Shown in pieces: positions 19,214-28,084 of a DNA stretch of 64,000 nucleotides. Numbering within the stretch: position 1 is the first letter of the stretch; each line of letters opens with the position of its first letter. Source of the DNA: Streptomyces aculeolatus (GTDB taxonomy: Bacteria; Actinomycetota; Actinomycetes; Streptomycetales; Streptomycetaceae); contig NZ_JAINRD010000001.1 in NCBI RefSeq assembly GCF_020400605.1, positions 868,001 through 932,000 of the forward strand. Reading direction: 5' to 3'. The notes below the pieces were generated by a model. It was not told the DNA's origin and did no database searches. It saw only the letters and a list, made by a program, of their open reading frames with translations. A program made the translations under genes and the position numbers.

Positions 19214-20808
19214 CCGTCCTCGCCTCGTCGCTGGACACCGCGGGCCCGGACTACGCGGAGCACCGCGCCGCGATGCTCGACAAGCTCGCCGACCTCGACG
19301 CCGAGCACGCCAAGGCCGTGGCGGGCGGCGGCGAGAAGTACACCGCCCGGCACCGCGCCCGCGGCAAGCTGCTCGTACGCGAGCGCATCGAGCTGCTCCT
19401 CGACCCCGACACCCCGTTCCTGGAGCTGAGCCCGCTGGCCGGCTGGGGCTCGGACTATGCGGTGGGCGCCTCGCTCGTCACCGGCATCGGCGTCGTCTCC
19501 GGTGTGGAGTGCCTCATCACCGCCAACGACCCGACCGTGCGCGGCGGCGCGTCCAACCCCTGGACGCTGAAGAAGGCGTTCCGCGCCCACGAGATCAGCC
19601 TCGCCAACAGGCTGCCGTCGATCCACCTCGTGGAGTCCGGTGGCGCCGACCTGCCGTCGCAGAAGGAGATCTTCATTCCGGGCGGCGCGCTCTTCAAGCA
19701 CCTCACGCGCTCGTCCGCCGCCGGCATCCCCACGGTCGCCGTCGTCTTCGGCAACTCCACGGCGGGCGGGGCGTACGTGCCGGGCATGAGCGACCACGTG
19801 ATCATGGTCAAGGAGCGCGCGAAGGTGTTCCTCGGCGGCCCGCCGCTGGTGAAGATGGCCACCGGCGAGGAGAGCGACGACGAGTCGCTGGGCGGCGCCG
19901 ACATGCACGCCCGTACCTCCGGCCTCGCCGACTACTTCGCCGTCGACGAACCCGACGCCCTGCACACCGCCCGCCGCGTCGTCGCCCGCCTCGACTGGCG
20001 CAAGGCGCACCCCGACCCGCCGCCGGCCCCCCCGCCCGCGTACCCCGAGGACGAGCTGCTGGGGATCGTGCCGGGCGACCTGAAGGTGCCGTTCGATCCG
20101 CGCGAGGTGATCGCGCGGATCGTGGACGGCTCGGACTTCGACGAGTTCAAGCCGCTGTACGGGACGAGCCTGGCCACCGGCTGGGCGCGGCTGCACGGCT
20201 ACCCCGTCGGGATCCTCGCCAACGCGCGCGGTGTGCTCTTCAGCGAGGAGTCGCAGAAGGCCGCGCAGTTCATCCAGCTCGCCAACCAGCGCGACATCCC
20301 GCTGGTCTTCCTCCACAACACCACGGGCTACATGGTCGGCAAGGACTACGAGCAGGGCGGCATCATCAAGCACGGCGCCCAGATGATCAACGCCGTCTCC
20401 AACTCCCGCGTCCCGCACCTGTCGGTGCTCATGGGCGCCAGCTACGGCGCCGGCCACTACGGCATGTGCGGCCGCGCGTACGACCCGCGGTTCCTCTTCG
20501 CCTGGCCCAGCGCCAAGTCGGCGGTCATGGGCCCGCAGCAGCTCGCGGGCGTGCTGTCGATCGTCGCGCGGGCGTCGGCGGAGGCGAAGGGCATGCCGTA
20601 CGACGAGGAGGGCGACGCGGCGCTGCGGGCGATGGTGGAGCAGCAGATCGAGGCGGAGTCGCTGCCGGTGTTCCTGTCGGGGCGGCTGTACGACGACGGG
20701 GTCATCGACCCGCGCGACACCCGCACGGTGCTGGGGATCTGCCTGTCGGCGATCCACACGGCGCCGTACGCGGGCGTGCACGACGGCTACGGGGTGTTCC
20801 GACTGTGA
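19210..20808 (+). CDS. acyl-CoA carboxylase beta (carboxyltransferase) subunit
   Basis: A 532-residue carboxyltransferase of the methylcrotonyl/geranyl/propionyl-CoA carboxylase type. The N-terminal half (RHRARGKLLVRERIELLLDP, NDPTVRGGASNPWTLKKA) and C-terminal half (FKPLYGTSLATGWARLHGYPVG, NTTGYMVGKDYEQGGIIKHGAQM) form the paired crotonase-like domains. Glycine-rich oxyanion stretches (GNSTAGGAYVPGMSD, MGASYGAGHYGMCGRAY) are intact. It transfers the carboxyl group from biotin to an acyl-CoA. The NTTGYMVG block is most like 3-methylcrotonyl- and geranyl-CoA carboxylases (LiuB, AtuC). The specific substrate cannot be fixed from sequence alone. Confidence 0.88.
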   Translation: MTVLASSLDTAGPDYAEHRAAMLDKLADLDAEHAKAVAGGGEKYTARHRARGKLLVRERIELLLDPDTPFLELSPLAGWGSDYAVGASLVTGIGVVSGVECLITANDPTVRGGASNPWTLKKAFRAHEISLANRLPSIHLVESGGADLPSQKEIFIPGGALFKHLTRSSAAGIPTVAVVFGNSTAGGAYVPGMSDHVIMVKERAKVFLGGPPLVKMATGEESDDESLGGADMHARTSGLADYFAVDEPDALHTARRVVARLDWRKAHPDPPPAPPPAYPEDELLGIVPGDLKVPFDPREVIARIVDGSDFDEFKPLYGTSLATGWARLHGYPVGILANARGVLFSEESQKAAQFIQLANQRDIPLVFLHNTTGYMVGKDYEQGGIIKHGAQMINAVSNSRVPHLSVLMGASYGAGHYGMCGRAYDPRFLFAWPSAKSAVMGPQQLAGVLSIVARASAEAKGMPYDEEGDAALRAMVEQQIEAESLPVFLSGRLYDDGVIDPRDTRTVLGICLSAIHTAPYAGVHDGYGVFRL

Positions 20809-20839
20809 CCGCGCGACCGGCATCCACGTGGGAGGACCG

Positions 20840-22879
20840 ATGATCCGCACCCTTCTTGTCGCCAACCGCGGCGAGATCGCCTGCCGCGTCTTCCGCACCT
20901 GCCGCGACCTGGGCATCACGCCCGTCGCCGTGCACTCGGACGCCGACGCGGGCGCGCTGCACGTACGCACCGCGCTGGACGCCGGCGGTGCGGCGGTCCG
21001 GCTGCCGGGGCAGACGGCGGCGGAGACGTACCTGCGGGCCGATCTGCTGGTCGCGGCGGCCGTCTCGGCGGGCGCGGACGCGGTGCACCCGGGCTACGGG
21101 TTCCTCTCCGAGAGCGCGGACTTCGCGCGCGCGGTGACGGCGGCGGGGCTGACGTGGGTCGGGCCGCCGCCGGAGGCCGTGGAGGCGATGGCGTCCAAGA
21201 CGCGGGCGAAGGAGCTGATGGGCCTCGCGCCGTTCGACCCGTCGAAGGCGGTCGAGTCCGACCTGCCGCTGCTGGTCAAGGCGGCGGCGGGCGGCGGCGG
21301 CCGCGGCATGCGGGTCGTACGCGAACTGGCGCTGCTCGACGCCGAGCTGGCGTCGGCGTCGGCGGAGGCCGCGGCGGCGTTCGGGGACGGCGAGGTGTTC
21401 GTCGAGCCGTACGTCGAGGGCGGGCGGCACGTGGAGGTGCAGGTGCTCGCGGACGCGCACGGGGGCGTGCGGGCGCTGGGCACGCGCGACTGCTCGCTGC
21501 AGCGGCGGCACCAGAAGGTGGTGGAGGAGGCGCCGGCGCCGGGCCTGCCGGCGGGCGTGGCCGCCGAGTTGGAGGAGACGGCGGTACGGGCCGCACGGTC
21601 GATCGGGTACGTGGGCGCGGGGACGGTGGAGTTCCTGCTCGCGCCGGACGGGCGGGCGCAGTTCCTGGAGATGAACACGCGGCTGCAGGTGGAGCACCCC
21701 GTCACGGAGGCGGTGTACGGGGTGGACCTGGTGGCCCAGCAGTTGAGGATCGCGGAGGGCGAACCGCTGCCGCCGTCGGCACCGCGGCCGAGCGGCCACG
21801 CGGTGGAGGCCCGCCTCTACGCGGAGGACCCGGCCTCGTCCTTCACCCCCCAGACGGGCCGGTTCCACCGCCTGGAGCTCCCGGGCGCCGGGGCCGGAGC
21901 GCCCCATGTCCTCCGCCTCGACACGGGGTACGAGTCGGGTGACACCGTCACCCCGTACTACGACGCCCTGCTGGCCAAGGTGATCGTCCACGCCCCGACC
22001 CGCGCGGAGGCGATCCGGCGGCTGACGGCGGCGCTGCGCGGGGCGCGGATCCACGGCCCGGTGACGAACAGGGACCTCCTCGTGCGGTCGCTGGAGCACG
22101 AGGAGTTCACCGGCGCGCGGATGACGACGTCGTTCTACGACGACCACCTGGCGACGCTGACACACCCTCCGGCGGACGACGCCGGGCCCGCCCCCCTCCG
22201 ACTCGCCGCCCTGGCCGCCGCGCTCGCCGATGCCGCCGCACGGCAGCAGGCCGGCGGAGCCGTGCTGCCCGCCCGCTTCGGGGGGTGGCGCAACGTGCCG
22301 TCGCAGCCGCAGGCGAAGGCGTACCGGGCCGAACCCGGCGGTGCCGAGGCCGAGGTGCGCTACCGGCTCACCCGCGACGGGATACGCGCCGACGACCTGC
22401 CCGGCGTGCGCGTGCTCTCCGCCGCCCCCGGGCGCGTGGTGCTCGAGGTCGCCGGCGTCGCCCGTGCCTTCGACGTCGCCGCGTACGACACCGCGTACGG
22501 TGCCGCCCCCGCGGCCCCGGACCCCACCGCCCCCGCCGCGTACGTCGACACCCCCCACGGTTCGTACGCCCTCCGCCCCCTCTCCCGCTTTCCCGACCCC
22601 CGCGCCGACACCCCGCCCGGCTCCCTCCTCGCCCCCATGCCCGGCACCGTCGTCCGGCTGGCCGACGGGATCGCCCCCGGACAGGCCGTCCGGCAGGGCC
22701 AGCCCCTCCTCTGGCTGGAGGCGATGAAGATGGAGCACAAGGTCACCGCCCCCGCCTCCGGCGTGCTCACCGCCCTGCACGCCGCCCCCGGCGGCCAGGT
22801 CGAGGTGGGCGCCCTCCTCGCCGTAGTCGAAGCAGAAGCCGAACCCGGACCCGGACCCGAACCCGCAGCGAACCCGTAG
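20840..22879 (+). CDS. acyl-CoA carboxylase alpha subunit (biotin carboxylase plus biotin carrier)
   Basis: A 679-residue biotin enzyme. The biotin carboxylase part has MIRTLLVANRGEIACRVFRT at the start, ATP-grasp VKAAAGGGGRGMRVV (about residue 152) and EMNTRLQVEHPVTEAVYGVDLV. It is followed by a beta-barrel linker and a C-terminal biotin carrier domain, with the modified lysine in WLEAMKMEHKV (about residue 629). It carboxylates biotin with bicarbonate and ATP for the partner beta subunit encoded just upstream. The ATG at 20840 follows GGAGGACCG; an earlier GTG at 20828 has no such support. The ATP-grasp entry segment is a little shorter than usual. Confidence 0.9.
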   Translation: MIRTLLVANRGEIACRVFRTCRDLGITPVAVHSDADAGALHVRTALDAGGAAVRLPGQTAAETYLRADLLVAAAVSAGADAVHPGYGFLSESADFARAVTAAGLTWVGPPPEAVEAMASKTRAKELMGLAPFDPSKAVESDLPLLVKAAAGGGGRGMRVVRELALLDAELASASAEAAAAFGDGEVFVEPYVEGGRHVEVQVLADAHGGVRALGTRDCSLQRRHQKVVEEAPAPGLPAGVAAELEETAVRAARSIGYVGAGTVEFLLAPDGRAQFLEMNTRLQVEHPVTEAVYGVDLVAQQLRIAEGEPLPPSAPRPSGHAVEARLYAEDPASSFTPQTGRFHRLELPGAGAGAPHVLRLDTGYESGDTVTPYYDALLAKVIVHAPTRAEAIRRLTAALRGARIHGPVTNRDLLVRSLEHEEFTGARMTTSFYDDHLATLTHPPADDAGPAPLRLAALAAALADAAARQQAGGAVLPARFGGWRNVPSQPQAKAYRAEPGGAEAEVRYRLTRDGIRADDLPGVRVLSAAPGRVVLEVAGVARAFDVAAYDTAYGAAPAAPDPTAPAAYVDTPHGSYALRPLSRFPDPRADTPPGSLLAPMPGTVVRLADGIAPGQAVRQGQPLLWLEAMKMEHKVTAPASGVLTALHAAPGGQVEVGALLAVVEAEAEPGPGPEPAANP

Positions 22880-22925
22880 CCGCAGTCGAAGACGCCCCGT
22901 CCCGCGACCAGGAAGGCCGACAGCC

Positions 22926-24092
22926 ATGACCAGTGCCATCCTCGAATCCCAGGAGCACCGCGACCTCCGCGCCGCCGTCGCCGCGCTCGGCGCGAGCTAC
23001 GGCCGCGAGTACTTCACCTCCGCCGTACGCGACGGACGGCACACCGACGAGCTGTGGGCCGACGCCGCCAAGGCCGGGTACCTCGGCGTCAACCTCCCCG
23101 AGGCGTACGGCGGCGGAGGCGGCGGCATCGCGGAGCTGGCGATCGTGCTGGAGGAACTCGGCGCCGCCGGCTGCCCGCTGCTCATGCTCGTCGTCTCGCC
23201 CGCCATCTGCGGCACCGTCATCGCCCGCTTCGGCACCGAGGAACAGAAGCGGAGCTGGCTCCCGGGACTCGCCGACGGCACCCGCAAGATGGCCTTCGGC
23301 ATCACCGAGCCCGACGCCGGGTCCAACTCCCACCGCATCACCACCACCGCCCGCCGCGACGGCGACGACTGGGTGCTGTCCGGCCGCAAGGTGTTCATCT
23401 CGGGTGTCGACATCGCCGACGCCACGCTCGTCGTCGGCCGCACCGAGGACGCCCGCACCGGCAAGCTCAAGCCCTGCCTGTTCATCGTCCCGCGGGACGC
23501 CGAGGGCTTCCAGCGCACGCGGATACCGATGGAGCTGCACGCTCCGGAGAAGCAGTTCGAGCTGGTCCTCGACGACGTGCGGCTGCCCGCCGACGCCCTC
23601 GTCGGCGACGAGGACGCCGGGCTCCTCCAGCTCTTCGCCGGCCTCAACCCGGAGCGCATCATGACCGCCGCGTTCGCGCTCGGCCTCGGCCGGCAGGCGG
23701 TGGCGCGGGCCGTCGACTACGCCCGTACGCGCCAGGTGTGGAAGGGCGGCGCCATCGGTGTGCACCAGGCCATCGCGCATCCGCTCGCGCAGGCGCACAT
23801 CGAGTTGGAGCTGGCCCGGCTGATGACGCAGAAGGCCGCCGCGCTGTACGACGCGGGAGACGACGCCGGCGCGGGCGAGGCGGCGAACATGGCGAAGTAC
23901 GCGGCGGCCGAGGCGGCGGCGAAGGCCGTCGACCAGGCCGTGCACACCCTCGGCGGCAACGGGCTCAGCACCGAGTACGGTCTTGCGCAGATGCTCACCG
24001 CGTCCCGCGTGGCCAGGATCGCCCCGGTCAGCCGGGAGATGATCCTCAACTACGTGTCGCACCAGACGCTGGGCCTGCCCAAGTCGTACTGA
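22926..24092 (+). CDS. acyl-CoA dehydrogenase
   Basis: A 388-residue FAD enzyme of beta-oxidation type. The order of landmarks is that of the family: an N-terminal helical domain (EYFTSAVRDGRHTDELWADAAKAG, GYLGVNLPEAYGGGGGG), the FAD-contacting FGITEPDAGSNSHRI, a beta domain with VFISGVDIADATLVVGR, and a C-terminal helical domain with HTLGGNGLSTEYGLAQM. The arrangement with acyl-CoA carboxylase genes parallels isovaleryl-CoA (LiuA) or citronellyl-CoA (AtuD) dehydrogenases. The enzyme would introduce the alpha-beta double bond that precedes carboxylation. Confidence 0.87.
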   Translation: MTSAILESQEHRDLRAAVAALGASYGREYFTSAVRDGRHTDELWADAAKAGYLGVNLPEAYGGGGGGIAELAIVLEELGAAGCPLLMLVVSPAICGTVIARFGTEEQKRSWLPGLADGTRKMAFGITEPDAGSNSHRITTTARRDGDDWVLSGRKVFISGVDIADATLVVGRTEDARTGKLKPCLFIVPRDAEGFQRTRIPMELHAPEKQFELVLDDVRLPADALVGDEDAGLLQLFAGLNPERIMTAAFALGLGRQAVARAVDYARTRQVWKGGAIGVHQAIAHPLAQAHIELELARLMTQKAAALYDAGDDAGAGEAANMAKYAAAEAAAKAVDQAVHTLGGNGLSTEYGLAQMLTASRVARIAPVSREMILNYVSHQTLGLPKSY

Positions 24093-24122
24093 CGCCGACG
24101 TACCGAAGGAGCACCCCACGCC

Positions 24123-24929
24123 ATGACCGACGCACCCGCAGGGCCGGCCGCCGGCGCCGACGCGCCCGCGCCCCTCGTCCGGATCGCGCGCGACGACCGC
24201 GGCGTCATCACCACCCTCACCCTCGACTCGCCCCACAACCGCAACGCGCTCTCCACCCGCCTCATGACCGAACTGCACGAGGGCCTCGCCGCCGCCGCGG
24301 CGGACGACGACGTGCGGGCCGTCCTGCTCACCCACACCGGCAACACCTTCTGCGCCGGCGCCGACCTCGGCGAGGCCACGGCGGCCGCGGCCCCCACGGA
24401 CGGGCCGCTGGCGCTGGCGCGGCTGCTGCGCGCGGTCGTGGAGTGCCCGAAGCCCGTCGTCGCGCGGGTCACCGGGCACGTACGGGCCGGGGGCCTGGGG
24501 CTGCTCGGCGCCTGCGACGTGGCGGCGGCGGGCACGGGCGCGACGTTCGCGTTCACCGAGGCGCGGCTGGGGCTCGCGCCCGCGGTCATCTCGATGCCGC
24601 TGCTGCCGCGCCTCGACGCCCGCGCGGCGGCCCGCTACTACCTCACCGGCGAGCGCTTCGGCCCGGAGGAGGCGGCCCGCATCGGGCTGGTGACGCTGGC
24701 GGGCGACGACGTGGACGCGCTGCTGGCACCGGTCCTCGACGGGCTGCGCGCGGCGTCGCCGCAGGGGCTGGCGGCGTCGAAGCGGCTGGTCACGGGCGAG
24801 GTGCTGCGCACGTTCGACCGCGACACGGAGCCGTTCGCGGAGCTGTCGGCGTCGCTGTTCGCGTCCCCGGAGGCCCGCGAGGGGATGACGGCGTTCCTGG
24901 AGCGCCGGGAGCCGAAGTGGTCCCGCTGA
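24123..24929 (+). CDS. enoyl-CoA hydratase/isomerase family protein
   Basis: A 268-residue crotonase-fold enzyme. It shows NRNALSTRLMTELH, the oxyanion-hole segment GNTFCAGADLGEA, the second segment VRAGGLGLLGACDVAAAG and AFTEARLGLAPAVISMPLL, in which Glu is the usual general acid/base. In this operon it would hydrate the carboxylated enoyl-CoA, equivalent to LiuC (3-methylglutaconyl-CoA hydratase) or AtuE. The gene overlaps the start of the TetR gene by 13 bases, which indicates coupling. Confidence 0.85.
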   Translation: MTDAPAGPAAGADAPAPLVRIARDDRGVITTLTLDSPHNRNALSTRLMTELHEGLAAAAADDDVRAVLLTHTGNTFCAGADLGEATAAAAPTDGPLALARLLRAVVECPKPVVARVTGHVRAGGLGLLGACDVAAAGTGATFAFTEARLGLAPAVISMPLLPRLDARAAARYYLTGERFGPEEAARIGLVTLAGDDVDALLAPVLDGLRAASPQGLAASKRLVTGEVLRTFDRDTEPFAELSASLFASPEAREGMTAFLERREPKWSR

Positions 24930-25717
24930 CGGACGCCCCCCGCCAGCCGCGGGGCCGGGACCCGCGGCAGGACCGCAGCCGGGCGACGCGGCAGCGGCTG
25001 CTGGAGGCGGCGGTCGCGTGCCTGGCGGAACTGGGCTGGGGCGGGAGCACGGTCAGCGTGGTCGCGGAGCGCGCGGGCGTCTCGCGGGGCGCGGCGCAGC
25101 ACCACTTCCCGACCCGGGAGGACCTGTTCACGGCGGCGGTGGAGCACGTGGCGGCGGAACGCTCGGCGGCACTGAGCGCACTCCCGCCGCGCGGCGGGGT
25201 GAGGACGGCGGCGCAGGGCGCTGACCGGGCGGGCGCGGCCGGGCCGGATCCCGTACGGGCGGACGGGCCGGATGCGATACGGGCGGACGGGGAGGATCCC
25301 GTACGGGCCGACGACGCCACCGCCGCCGTCGTGCGCGGCGTCGTCGACCTCTACACCGGGCCCCTCTTCCGCGCCGCGCTCCAGCTCTGGGTGGCCGCCG
25401 CGAACGAGGACCAGCTACGCCCCCGAGTCGCCGCGCTCGAGGCCCGCGTCGGGCGCGAGGCGCACCGCATGACGGTGGCGCTGCTCGGCGCCGACGAGTC
25501 GGTGCCGGGCGTACGGGAGACGGTGCAGGGCTTCCTCGACATGGCCCGGGGCCTGGGCCTGGCGACCCTGCTCACGGACGACAGCGCCCGCCGCGACCGC
25601 GTCGTGGCGCGGTGGTCGCACCTGCTGACGACGGCCCTGTCGGGCGCCCCGGCCCCCGCCTCCCCGCGGAGGCCCGGGCGCCCTGCTGCTCAGGCCGCGC
25701 CGCCCGACTCCGCGTAG
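24917..25717 (+). CDS. TetR family regulator of the catabolic operon
   Basis: A 266-residue regulator with an N-terminal helix-turn-helix (TRQRLLEAAVACLAELGWGG, VVAERAGVSRGAAQHHFPTREDLF; about residues 20-66) and a TetR C-terminal domain from about residue 135 (TAAVVRGVVDLYTGPLFRAALQLWVAA). Between them is a hydrophilic insert with three copies of an eight-residue unit, PDPVRADG. The GTG at 24917 lies inside the preceding hydratase gene. Its place at the end of the operon suggests autoregulation through the palindromes near 16.6 kb. The 3' end overlaps that of the convergent citrate synthase gene by 28 bases. Confidence 0.85.
   Translation: MVPLTDAPRQPRGRDPRQDRSRATRQRLLEAAVACLAELGWGGSTVSVVAERAGVSRGAAQHHFPTREDLFTAAVEHVAAERSAALSALPPRGGVRTAAQGADRAGAAGPDPVRADGPDAIRADGEDPVRADDATAAVVRGVVDLYTGPLFRAALQLWVAAANEDQLRPRVAALEARVGREAHRMTVALLGADESVPGVRETVQGFLDMARGLGLATLLTDDSARRDRVVARWSHLLTTALSGAPAPASPRRPGRPAAQAAPPDSA
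25244..25315 (+). repeat. three in-frame 24-bp tandem repeats inside the TetR gene
   Basis: Three consecutive 24-bp units (starting CCGGATCCCGTACGGGCGGA) encode PDPVRADG, PDAIRADG and EDPVRADD. The unit length is a multiple of three, so changes in copy number would lengthen or shorten the linker between the DNA-binding and ligand-binding domains without a frameshift. Confidence 0.85.
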
Positions 25718-26796
25718 CCCTCGATCTCCTGCGGCGACCGCGACCCCGGCCCCACGTACCGCGCCGACGGCCGTACCAGCCGCCCCGTGCGCTTCTGTTC
25801 CAGGATGTGCGCCGACCACCCCGCGGTCCGCGCGCACGTGAACATCGACGTGAACATGTGCGCCGGCACCTCCGCGAAGTCCAGCACGATCGCCGCCCAG
25901 AACTCGACGTTCGTCTCCAGCACCCGGTCGGGCCGCCGCGCCCGCAGCTCCGCCAGCGCCGCCTTCTCCAGCGCCTCCGCGACCTCGTAGCGCGGCGCGC
26001 CGAGCTGCTTCGCCGTCCGCCGCAGCACGCGGGCCCGCGGGTCCTCGGCGCGGTAGACGCGGTGGCCGAAGCCCATCAGCCGCTCGCCGCCGTCCAGCGC
26101 CCGGCGCACGTAGCCCTCGGCGTCGCCGGTGCGCTCGATCTCCTCGATCATCCCGAGCACCCGCGACGGCGCGCCCCCGTGCAGCGGCCCGGACATCGCG
26201 CCGACCGCGCCGGACAGCGCCGCGGCCACGTCGGCGCCGGTGGAGGCGATGACGCGGGCGGTGAAGGTGGAGGCGTTCATGCCGTGTTCCGCGGCGGAGG
26301 TCCAGTAGGCGTCGACGGCGGCGACGTGCTTGGGGTCGGGCTCGCCGCGCCAGCGGATCATGAACCGCTCGACGACCGTACGGGCCTTGTCGATCTCCCG
26401 CTGCGGCACCATCGGCCGGCCCTGCCCGCGGGCGGACTGCGCGACGTACGACAGCGCCATGACGGCGGCCCGCGCCAGGTCCTCGCGGGCACGCGACTCG
26501 TCGATGTCGAGCAGCGGGCGCAGGCCCCAGACGGGCGCGAGCATCGCCAGCGCGGACTGGACGTCGACGCGGATGTCGCCGGAGTGCACGGGGATGGGGA
26601 ACGGCTCCGCGGGCGGCAGACCGGGTTTGAACGCGCCGTCGACCAGAAGACCCCAGACGTTTCCGAACGAGACGTGACCCACCAGGTCCTCGATGTCCAC
26701 ACCCCGATAGCGGAGGGCGCCGCCCTCCTTGTCGGGTTCGGCGATCTCCGTCTCGAAGGCGACGACTCCCTCGAGCCCGGGTACGAAGTCGGACAT
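25690..26796 (-). CDS. citrate synthase, actinobacterial type 2
   Basis: A 368-residue citrate synthase-fold enzyme that would condense acetyl-CoA with oxaloacetate. The family histidines are in [14 protein letters not shown] and [11 protein letters not shown], with [14 protein letters not shown] and [33 protein letters not shown] (given here in two linked blocks) near the C-terminus. The position of the catalytic Asp (NVDFYS in the E. coli enzyme) reads NVEFWA, a conservative Asp-to-Glu change. A TAGGGAG ribosome site precedes the ATG at 26796. It is probably the secondary citrate synthase; a 2-methylcitrate synthase role is possible. The gene converges on and overlaps the TetR gene. Confidence 0.87.
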   Translation of the reverse strand: MSDFVPGLEGVVAFETEIAEPDKEGGALRYRGVDIEDLVGHVSFGNVWGLLVDGAFKPGLPPAEPFPIPVHSGDIRVDVQSALAMLAPVWGLRPLLDIDESRAREDLARAAVMALSYVAQSARGQGRPMVPQREIDKARTVVERFMIRWRGEPDPKHVAAVDAYWTSAAEHGMNASTFTARVIASTGADVAAALSGAVGAMSGPLHGGAPSRVLGMIEEIERTGDAEGYVRRALDGGERLMGFGHRVYRAEDPRARVLRRTAKQLGAPRYEVAEALEKAALAELRARRPDRVLETNVEFWAAIVLDFAEVPAHMFTSMFTCARTAGWSAHILEQKRTGRLVRPSARYVGPGSRSPQEIEGYAESGGAA

Positions 26797-27125
26797 CAGG
26801 CGGCTCCCTACTGTGTTGCGTGCGCTGCGGTGGGGTGTGCAGCGGCGGTTGGGTCGGCCCCAGGGCGTGGTGTGGTGCGGGGGGTGTACCTGCTGGCCAG
26901 GCTCCGCGGCGCCATCGCTCGCGGTCCGGGGCGTGCATTCCGGGCCACCATAGCCGGGGGTGTGGGCTTTCTACAGTGGTCGGGCGGCTGTTCTGTCGGG
27001 TCGCGCACATGCGGGCGGGCGTGAGATCGGGCACACTCCACGGATCCCGGCCCGGAGGGTTACGGGAGGCGTCGAGCGGGCAAACTCCCGCGCCGCGACG
27101 GCCGCTCATACTGCAAGATGTGTGG
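26797..27125. other. intergenic region between citrate synthase gene and pdxH
   Basis: A divergent 329-bp control region. On the minus strand a TATGGT hexamer (26947-26952) may serve as the citrate synthase -10, without a clear -35. Towards pdxH I see no good promoter and no ribosome site directly upstream of the likely GTG starts at 27120 and 27126. No gene is apparent. Confidence 0.35.
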
Positions 27126-27806
27126 GTGCGACATGTTGACGTTGACACCGAACGCTCCCTCGATCCGGCTGCCATGCGTGCGCGCTACCGCGCCGCTGGA
27201 CTGTCGGAGGACTCCCTCGCCGCCGATCCCTTCGAGCAGTTCGGCCGCTGGTTCACGCAGGCCGCCGAGAGCGGGCTGCACGAGCCCAACGCGATGGTCG
27301 TCTCCACCGCCGACGCCGAGGGCCGGCCCAGCTCCCGGACCGTGCTGCTGAAGCACGTGGACGAGCGGGGGTTCGTCTTCTACACCAACTACGGTTCGCG
27401 CAAGGGCCGCGAGCTGGCCGCCAACCCCCATGTGTCGCTGCTCTTCCCCTGGCACCCCGTCGCCCGCCAGGTGATCGTCGCGGGGGCGGCGGAGCGTACG
27501 GGCCGGGACGAGACGGTGGCGTACTTCCGCACCCGGCCGCACGGCTCGCAGTTGGGCGCGTGGGCGAGCGAGCAGTCGTCGGCGGTGGCGTCGCGGGCGG
27601 AGCTGGACCGGATGTACGCGGAGCTGGCGGACCGCTATCCGGAGGGCGAGCAGGTGCCGGCGCCGCCGGAGTGGGGCGGCTTCCGGGTCAGGCCGCGGAC
27701 GGTGGAGTTCTGGCAGGGCCGCGAGAACCGGCTCCACGACCGCCTCCGGTACGTACGCACCGAGGGCGCGGCCGGCGGCTGGACGGTGGAGCGCCTCTGC
27801 CCGTAG
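27126..27806 (+). CDS. pdxH: pyridoxamine/pyridoxine 5'-phosphate oxidase
   Basis: A 226-residue FMN enzyme that makes pyridoxal 5'-phosphate in vitamin B6 synthesis and salvage. The family landmarks are [23 protein letters not shown], the FMN-binding [29 protein letters not shown] (read in two blocks), [15 protein letters not shown] and the C-terminal signature [15 protein letters not shown]. The start is uncertain: GTG at 27120 or 27126 keeps the conserved DPAAMR segment, while ATG 27174 would cut into it. The gene stands alone, divergent from the citrate synthase gene. Confidence 0.92.
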   Translation: MRHVDVDTERSLDPAAMRARYRAAGLSEDSLAADPFEQFGRWFTQAAESGLHEPNAMVVSTADAEGRPSSRTVLLKHVDERGFVFYTNYGSRKGRELAANPHVSLLFPWHPVARQVIVAGAAERTGRDETVAYFRTRPHGSQLGAWASEQSSAVASRAELDRMYAELADRYPEGEQVPAPPEWGGFRVRPRTVEFWQGRENRLHDRLRYVRTEGAAGGWTVERLCP

Positions 27807-27860
27807 CGGTGCGGGCGGCGTCCGGGGCGGCGGTGCACCCGCGCACCCGTACCCGCCGGG

Positions 27861-27929
27861 AAAAAGGGCGACCCGCGGCCCATTCCCCTTCAGGGGAGCC
27901 GGTCGGACGTACCGGCGGACCGCGGGTCG
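27861..27929 (-). terminator. intrinsic terminator with U-tract for the small transcript
   Basis: Read on the minus strand, CGACCCGCGG (from 27929) pairs with CCGCGGGTCG (ending 27870). The enclosed region folds into two further hairpins: CCGGT...ACCGG and TCCCC-TTCA-GGGGA in plus-strand reading. The stem is followed by GCCCTTTTTC. A T-tract is unusual in this genome and strongly indicates factor-independent termination on the minus strand. Confidence 0.7.
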
Positions 27930-28012
27930 GGTGAACTGCTTGGGATAAGGGCCGGCTGGGCGCGTCCTAGGCGCCCCGGTCCGGCATTGCGCTCAAGCGC
28001 GACGGCGGACCA

Positions 28013-28051
28013 CTAGCCCGCAGTCACCTCACGCGTCCGGTACTTCATCAT
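28013..28051 (-). CDS. 12-residue peptide MMKYRTREVTAG
   Basis: ATG at 28051, stop TAG at 28013-28015. An unusually good ribosome site (GGGAGGTGG) lies 8 bases before the start, and a consensus-like promoter and terminator bracket the gene, which makes chance unlikely. The peptide is basic and hydrophilic, with no membrane segment and no obvious attenuator-type run of one amino acid. I do not recognise a named family. Confidence 0.55.
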   Translation of the reverse strand: MMKYRTREVTAG

Positions 28052-28084
28052 CTGCCGAACCACCTCCCTTCTCGTGTGCCTCAC

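Larger units (their letters stand above)
27861..28078 (-). ncRNA. predicted small transcript carrying a 12-codon ORF
   Basis: The span from the predicted start point (about 28078, downstream of the -10 at 28085-28090) to the T-tract at 27861-27865 is about 220 nt. It has a promoter, a strong ribosome site, one very short ORF and a branched terminator structure, with about 150 nt of untranslated sequence after the peptide. This could be a small peptide mRNA, a dual-function RNA or a leader whose target gene is not adjacent: the next minus-strand gene is the citrate synthase, more than 1 kb away and beyond pdxH on the opposite strand. Confidence 0.5.
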
